This document shows positions 22,531-25,611 of a stretch of DNA of 25,611 nt, piece after piece. This DNA comes from CAZVFX01 sp964626565 (GTDB lineage: Bacteria; Myxococcota_A; UBA9042; CAIXZC01). The stretch's first letter is position 1; each line of letters starts with the position of its first letter. The stretch lies in assembly GCA_964626565.1 (NCBI GenBank), contig CAZVFX010000104.1:1-25611 (forward strand), written 5' to 3'. A model generated the notes under the pieces. It ran no database searches and was not told the origin of the DNA. It saw only the letters and a list, made by a program, of their open reading frames with translations. A program made the translations under genes and the position numbers.

Positions 22531-25500
22531 ATGCGCAATTCTCTTCATACTCTGGTGTTTTCCATCTTCGCGGCTCTATGGGCCTGCTCTACATCGCCCG
22601 GGACCGTTGTGAAAAACGATGCTGCGCCGGATGCGGGGGAGGCTGACCAACTGGCGGTGGATGCTCTGCCGTCCGACTCCGGAGGACCGGAGTTCGTTGC
22701 CGAGTTCGTAGCTCAGGAGCTTGTCCCCGAAGACCTGTCGCAATTTGAAGAGAAGAGCTGTGAAGAGGGGGCGGGCTGTTTCTTCGACCCGTGCGCCAGT
22801 GGCAAGGACTGCCAATCAGGCTACTGCGTGTTGCACATGGGGGAACAGGTGTGCAGCCAGACCTGCGTTGAGGAGTGCCCGGCAGGTTTCGAGTGCACGC
22901 AACTGGCGATGGCCGAACCTGACGTCGTGTTTGTATGCGCCAGCCTGTTTCCCGCGCTTTGCCTTCCCTGCAGCAGCGGGAGTGGATGCGAGGACGTTGC
23001 AGGCCTCGGGGTCGCATGTGTGAGTTACGGCGACGCGGGCCATTTCTGCGCGTCTGCCTGTTCCTCGGACGAGGAGTGCCCGGCAGGATATCAATGCAGC
23101 CAGGTAGCCACGGTGGAAGGGTTGCTGACCGCACAGTGCGTGAATGAGGCCAATGATTGTGATTGCACCGAGTATGCAATCGAGCAGTCGTTGTCCACTT
23201 CCTGCAGCGCCACCAATGAGTTCGGAGTGTGTACCGGGTCGATCGCGTGCACTCCGGAAGGTAAGAGTCAGTGTGATGCTGAGACTCCGGAGGAAGAGGT
23301 TTGCGACGGCGTCGACAACGATTGCAACGGCCAGGCGGACGACGTGACTTGTGATGACGGAAATGCCTGCACTGACGACCAGTGTCTTGGGGGCGACGGG
23401 TGCAGCAACGTGCCCCTGGACGGCGGAGAGTGCCTGGACGGGGACGCGTGCACCATCGGCGACCACTGCGAGGCCGGGATGTGCGTCGGTAGTCCGGTGG
23501 TGTGCGATGACCAGAACCCGTGCACCGATGAGTGGTGCGATGTGGAGTTTGGTTGTCGGTACGAGTTCAACTCGCTTGCTTGCGACGACTCCAACCCCTG
23601 TTCGTTCGGCGACACCTGCCTGGCCGGGAATTGCGTGGGACTCCCCGGCAACTGCGAGTGCACCACCGACGAGGAGTGTCAGTTCGTAACCGAGGACAAC
23701 AAATGTCTCGGAAATTGGTATTGTGACACCATGGCGCCACCTTTCACCTGTACCCAGGTGCCCGGGAGCGAGACTGCGTGCGACGAACCGGAAGGCGTGG
23801 ACAAGGACTGCTACGTTAACGGGTGCGTGCCGGAGACCGGGGAGTGCGAGGCCAAGCCGGTGGCTACGGGCTCGGCCTGCGATGATGGTGATGCGTGCAC
23901 AACGGGCGAGCAATGCGTCGACGGGGAGTGCACCGGTGGCATACCCCTCAATTGCAACGACGGCAATCAGTGCACAGACGACTTCTGCGAAACCGCCACC
24001 GGCTGCATCAACCTGGAGGTCTCCACCAGTTGCTCGGACGGCGACGCATGCACGGTGGGAGATGAATGTGTGGATGGCGTTTGCCTGGTGGGCGCGCCTG
24101 CGGACTGCGACGATTTGAATCCTTGCACCGATGATTCGTGCGACCCTGCGGTTGGCTGCGTGAGTGTGGCCAACGATGACCAGTGCGACGACGCGAATGC
24201 CTGCACGTCCGGCGACCACTGCGAGGGCGGGTGGTGTGTCTTCGATGAGCTCGAGGATTGCAACGATGACAACCCGTGCACCGACGATTCGTGTGACGCG
24301 CTGCAGGGTTGTGCCTACCAGTTGAATTCCAACCCGTGCGACGATGGGGATGTGTGCACGGTGAACGATAAGTGCTCCCTGGGTAGTTGCCAGGCCGGAA
24401 TATCCCTTTTTTGCAACGACTCCAACGACTGTACGGAAGACACCTGCGACCCGGAGGTAGGTTGCGAGTTTGTTCCCACCGCCGCCCCCTGCGACGACGG
24501 AAACGCCTGTACCGTGGACGACCATTGTTTCAACGGTGGTTGCGTATCGGAAGACATGCTGGTTTGTGATGATGACAACGTCTGCACCAAGGATAAGTGC
24601 GTTCCGGCGCTGGGTTGTTTGAACGATCCGCTGCTGGGCGCGTGTGACGACGGTTCATCCTGCACGGTGGAAGACTACTGCAGTGGTGGTGAGTGCCAGC
24701 CGGGAGCGACGTTGGATTGCGATGACGGGAATCAGTGCACCGCCGATTCTTGCGACGCGCTTGAAGGCTGCGTCAATCAGCCCACCGGCGCTGGTTGCGA
24801 CGATGGTGACCCGTGCACCGTTGACGACCAGTGTTCCGGCTTCGACTGTGTGCCCGGCCCCACCATGGACTGTGATGACGAAAGTGTGTGCACCCTCGAC
24901 TATTGCGACTCGGACCTGTTGTGCGTAAACGAGCCCGTTTCGGGCTCCTGTGACGATGGAGACCTTTGCACAGACGGCGACAGTTGCCAGGGGGGAACGT
25001 GCGTGGGAGGCGAGGCTGTGGTGTGCCAGGATGCCGACCAGTGCACGTCGGACAGTTGCGACCCGGATCAGGGGTGCCTGTTCCTCCCGGTAGTGCCGTG
25101 TTGTGGCAATGGCGTCGTTGAGGTGGGAGAGGAGTGTGATGACGGCAACCTCAACGGCGGCGATGGCTGTACCGGACAGTGCATGGAGGAGGTGGGGCAG
25201 TGCTTCGAGAATTGGCTCGTGGGCACCCCCTGCAACGGCACCGACTATGGCAACGGATGCAGCCCCTCGGACACCGGGTATCATTTCGTGGGCATTTACA
25301 GTGGGTATGCGTGCTGGTGGCACCACAAGAATCAAGCGTGGAACACCACACCCAGTTCCAACTTCTACCATCTGGCACTTAACTTCGGAATAACGCCGGG
25401 CGTGGGGAAGTGCAGTTGGTGCCACGACAAGAACTCCACCCCGGATCCTAACGGGTACGGGTCCTGTGGTGGATACTTCGGCATCAACCAGGTGGGAGCG

Positions 25501-25578
25501 TGGGGATGGTGTGCGGAGAGTAACCCGAATAGCGCGGGCTTCGTGTGCATCCCAACAGAGGGTCATCCCCCCTGTTGA
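22531..25578 (+). CDS. Large Cys-rich repeat lipoprotein (paralog 2)
   Basis: The protein has 1015 residues; ATG 22531 follows AGCGGAGG and lies 14 bases after the stop of paralog 1, so the two are co-transcribed. Its lipoprotein signal ends in a lipobox (LWA-C). The acidic linker, the Cys-rich head (SGYCVLHMGEQVCSQTC, GHFCASACSSDEECPAGYQC), one MopE-type motif (CDGVDNDCNGQADD) and about nine and a half 51-residue repeats correspond to paralog 1. A Myxococcus-type disulfide repeat (CCGNGVVEVGEECDDGN) ends the stalk at about 857-888. The C-terminal 125 residues (CFENWLVGTPCNGTD, YACWWHHKNQAWNTT, CSWCHDKNSTPD) are rich in Trp and Cys and unrelated in appearance to the tip of paralog 1. The role is unknown; surface display, adhesion or ligand capture is likely. 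Confidence 0.87.
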   Translation: MRNSLHTLVFSIFAALWACSTSPGTVVKNDAAPDAGEADQLAVDALPSDSGGPEFVAEFVAQELVPEDLSQFEEKSCEEGAGCFFDPCASGKDCQSGYCVLHMGEQVCSQTCVEECPAGFECTQLAMAEPDVVFVCASLFPALCLPCSSGSGCEDVAGLGVACVSYGDAGHFCASACSSDEECPAGYQCSQVATVEGLLTAQCVNEANDCDCTEYAIEQSLSTSCSATNEFGVCTGSIACTPEGKSQCDAETPEEEVCDGVDNDCNGQADDVTCDDGNACTDDQCLGGDGCSNVPLDGGECLDGDACTIGDHCEAGMCVGSPVVCDDQNPCTDEWCDVEFGCRYEFNSLACDDSNPCSFGDTCLAGNCVGLPGNCECTTDEECQFVTEDNKCLGNWYCDTMAPPFTCTQVPGSETACDEPEGVDKDCYVNGCVPETGECEAKPVATGSACDDGDACTTGEQCVDGECTGGIPLNCNDGNQCTDDFCETATGCINLEVSTSCSDGDACTVGDECVDGVCLVGAPADCDDLNPCTDDSCDPAVGCVSVANDDQCDDANACTSGDHCEGGWCVFDELEDCNDDNPCTDDSCDALQGCAYQLNSNPCDDGDVCTVNDKCSLGSCQAGISLFCNDSNDCTEDTCDPEVGCEFVPTAAPCDDGNACTVDDHCFNGGCVSEDMLVCDDDNVCTKDKCVPALGCLNDPLLGACDDGSSCTVEDYCSGGECQPGATLDCDDGNQCTADSCDALEGCVNQPTGAGCDDGDPCTVDDQCSGFDCVPGPTMDCDDESVCTLDYCDSDLLCVNEPVSGSCDDGDLCTDGDSCQGGTCVGGEAVVCQDADQCTSDSCDPDQGCLFLPVVPCCGNGVVEVGEECDDGNLNGGDGCTGQCMEEVGQCFENWLVGTPCNGTDYGNGCSPSDTGYHFVGIYSGYACWWHHKNQAWNTTPSSNFYHLALNFGITPGVGKCSWCHDKNSTPDPNGYGSCGGYFGINQVGAWGWCAESNPNSAGFVCIPTEGHPPC
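23346..25090 (+). repeat. Coding tandem repeats of about 153 bases (paralog 2 stalk)
   Basis: About nine and a half units matching those of paralog 1 in sequence order, with a net loss or gain of about one unit between the genes around the fifth unit. The last half unit runs into the Myxococcus-type disulfide repeat. Confidence 0.85.
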
Positions 25579-25611
25579 CCGCAGGTCCCAAGCCCCAAGT
25601 CTGCCTCTAGT

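Noticed and set aside
22816..24525. 569-codon open frame antisense to paralog 2
   Set aside because: It is the periodic mirror of the Cys-rich repeats, which lack antisense stops; no independent coding signs.
19985..25090. CRISPR-like or noncoding satellite array
   Set aside because: The periodicity is exactly that of in-frame 51-codon Cys-rich protein repeats, with no uniform spacers.
1..25611. tRNA, rRNA, insertion sequences and T-tract terminators
   Set aside because: Scanning by eye found no cloverleaf, rRNA-like segment, transposase frame or stem followed by a run of T; subtle cases could be missed without software.

Overview
The window looks like a chromosome segment from a Gram-negative bacterium of the Myxococcota or 'deltaproteobacterial' type; this is inferred from gene content, not from any database match. 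The grounds are several very large secreted Cys-rich proteins with MopE-type metal-binding motifs, Myxococcus-type disulfide repeats and dockerin-like EF-hands, many Sec and Tat lipoprotein signals, a PilZ protein, and moderately high GC. Coding density is high. The longest gap without a gene is about 220 bases, and no tRNA, rRNA, CRISPR array or transposase was seen.

Left part (1-9909): the tail of an unidentified gene, a two-PilZ-domain protein and an ACE-like M2 zinc peptidase lipoprotein run rightward. They meet, stop codon against stop codon, a leftward gene for a 2218-residue secreted protein. That protein carries a split dockerin-like module, MopE motifs, at least two cohesin-like beta domains and a Cys-rich C-terminal part.

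Middle (about 10.0-16.4 kb), the most interesting part: a radical SAM/SPASM enzyme of peptide-maturase type (+ strand) converges on a leftward cluster. That cluster holds an 818-residue lipoprotein, an M29-type aminopeptidase, and two small Tat-signal proteins followed by a third, frame-broken relative. The small proteins share a pre-Tat leader motif around Tyr-Pro-Thr. Their low-complexity acidic, Pro-rich C-terminal parts repeat W-x(2-3)-G-[GD], with a related F-P-x-L-x-G-D-M form. I propose that they are multi-core RiPP-type precursors modified by the radical SAM enzyme in the cytoplasm and exported by Tat; the M29 enzyme may trim or recycle peptide. To my knowledge this exact combination is not a named family, but I could not search.

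Right part (16.5-25.6 kb): a bacteriohemerythrin, a secreted MopE/dockerin-like protein that shares its N-terminal module with the 2218-residue protein, a secreted SnoaL-like protein, and two tandem paralogous lipoproteins of about 1.1 and 1.0 thousand residues. The paralogs have a conserved Cys-rich head and a stalk of about ten 51-residue disulfide-rich repeats, but completely different C-terminal tips, as in a modular surface-display or adhesion system.
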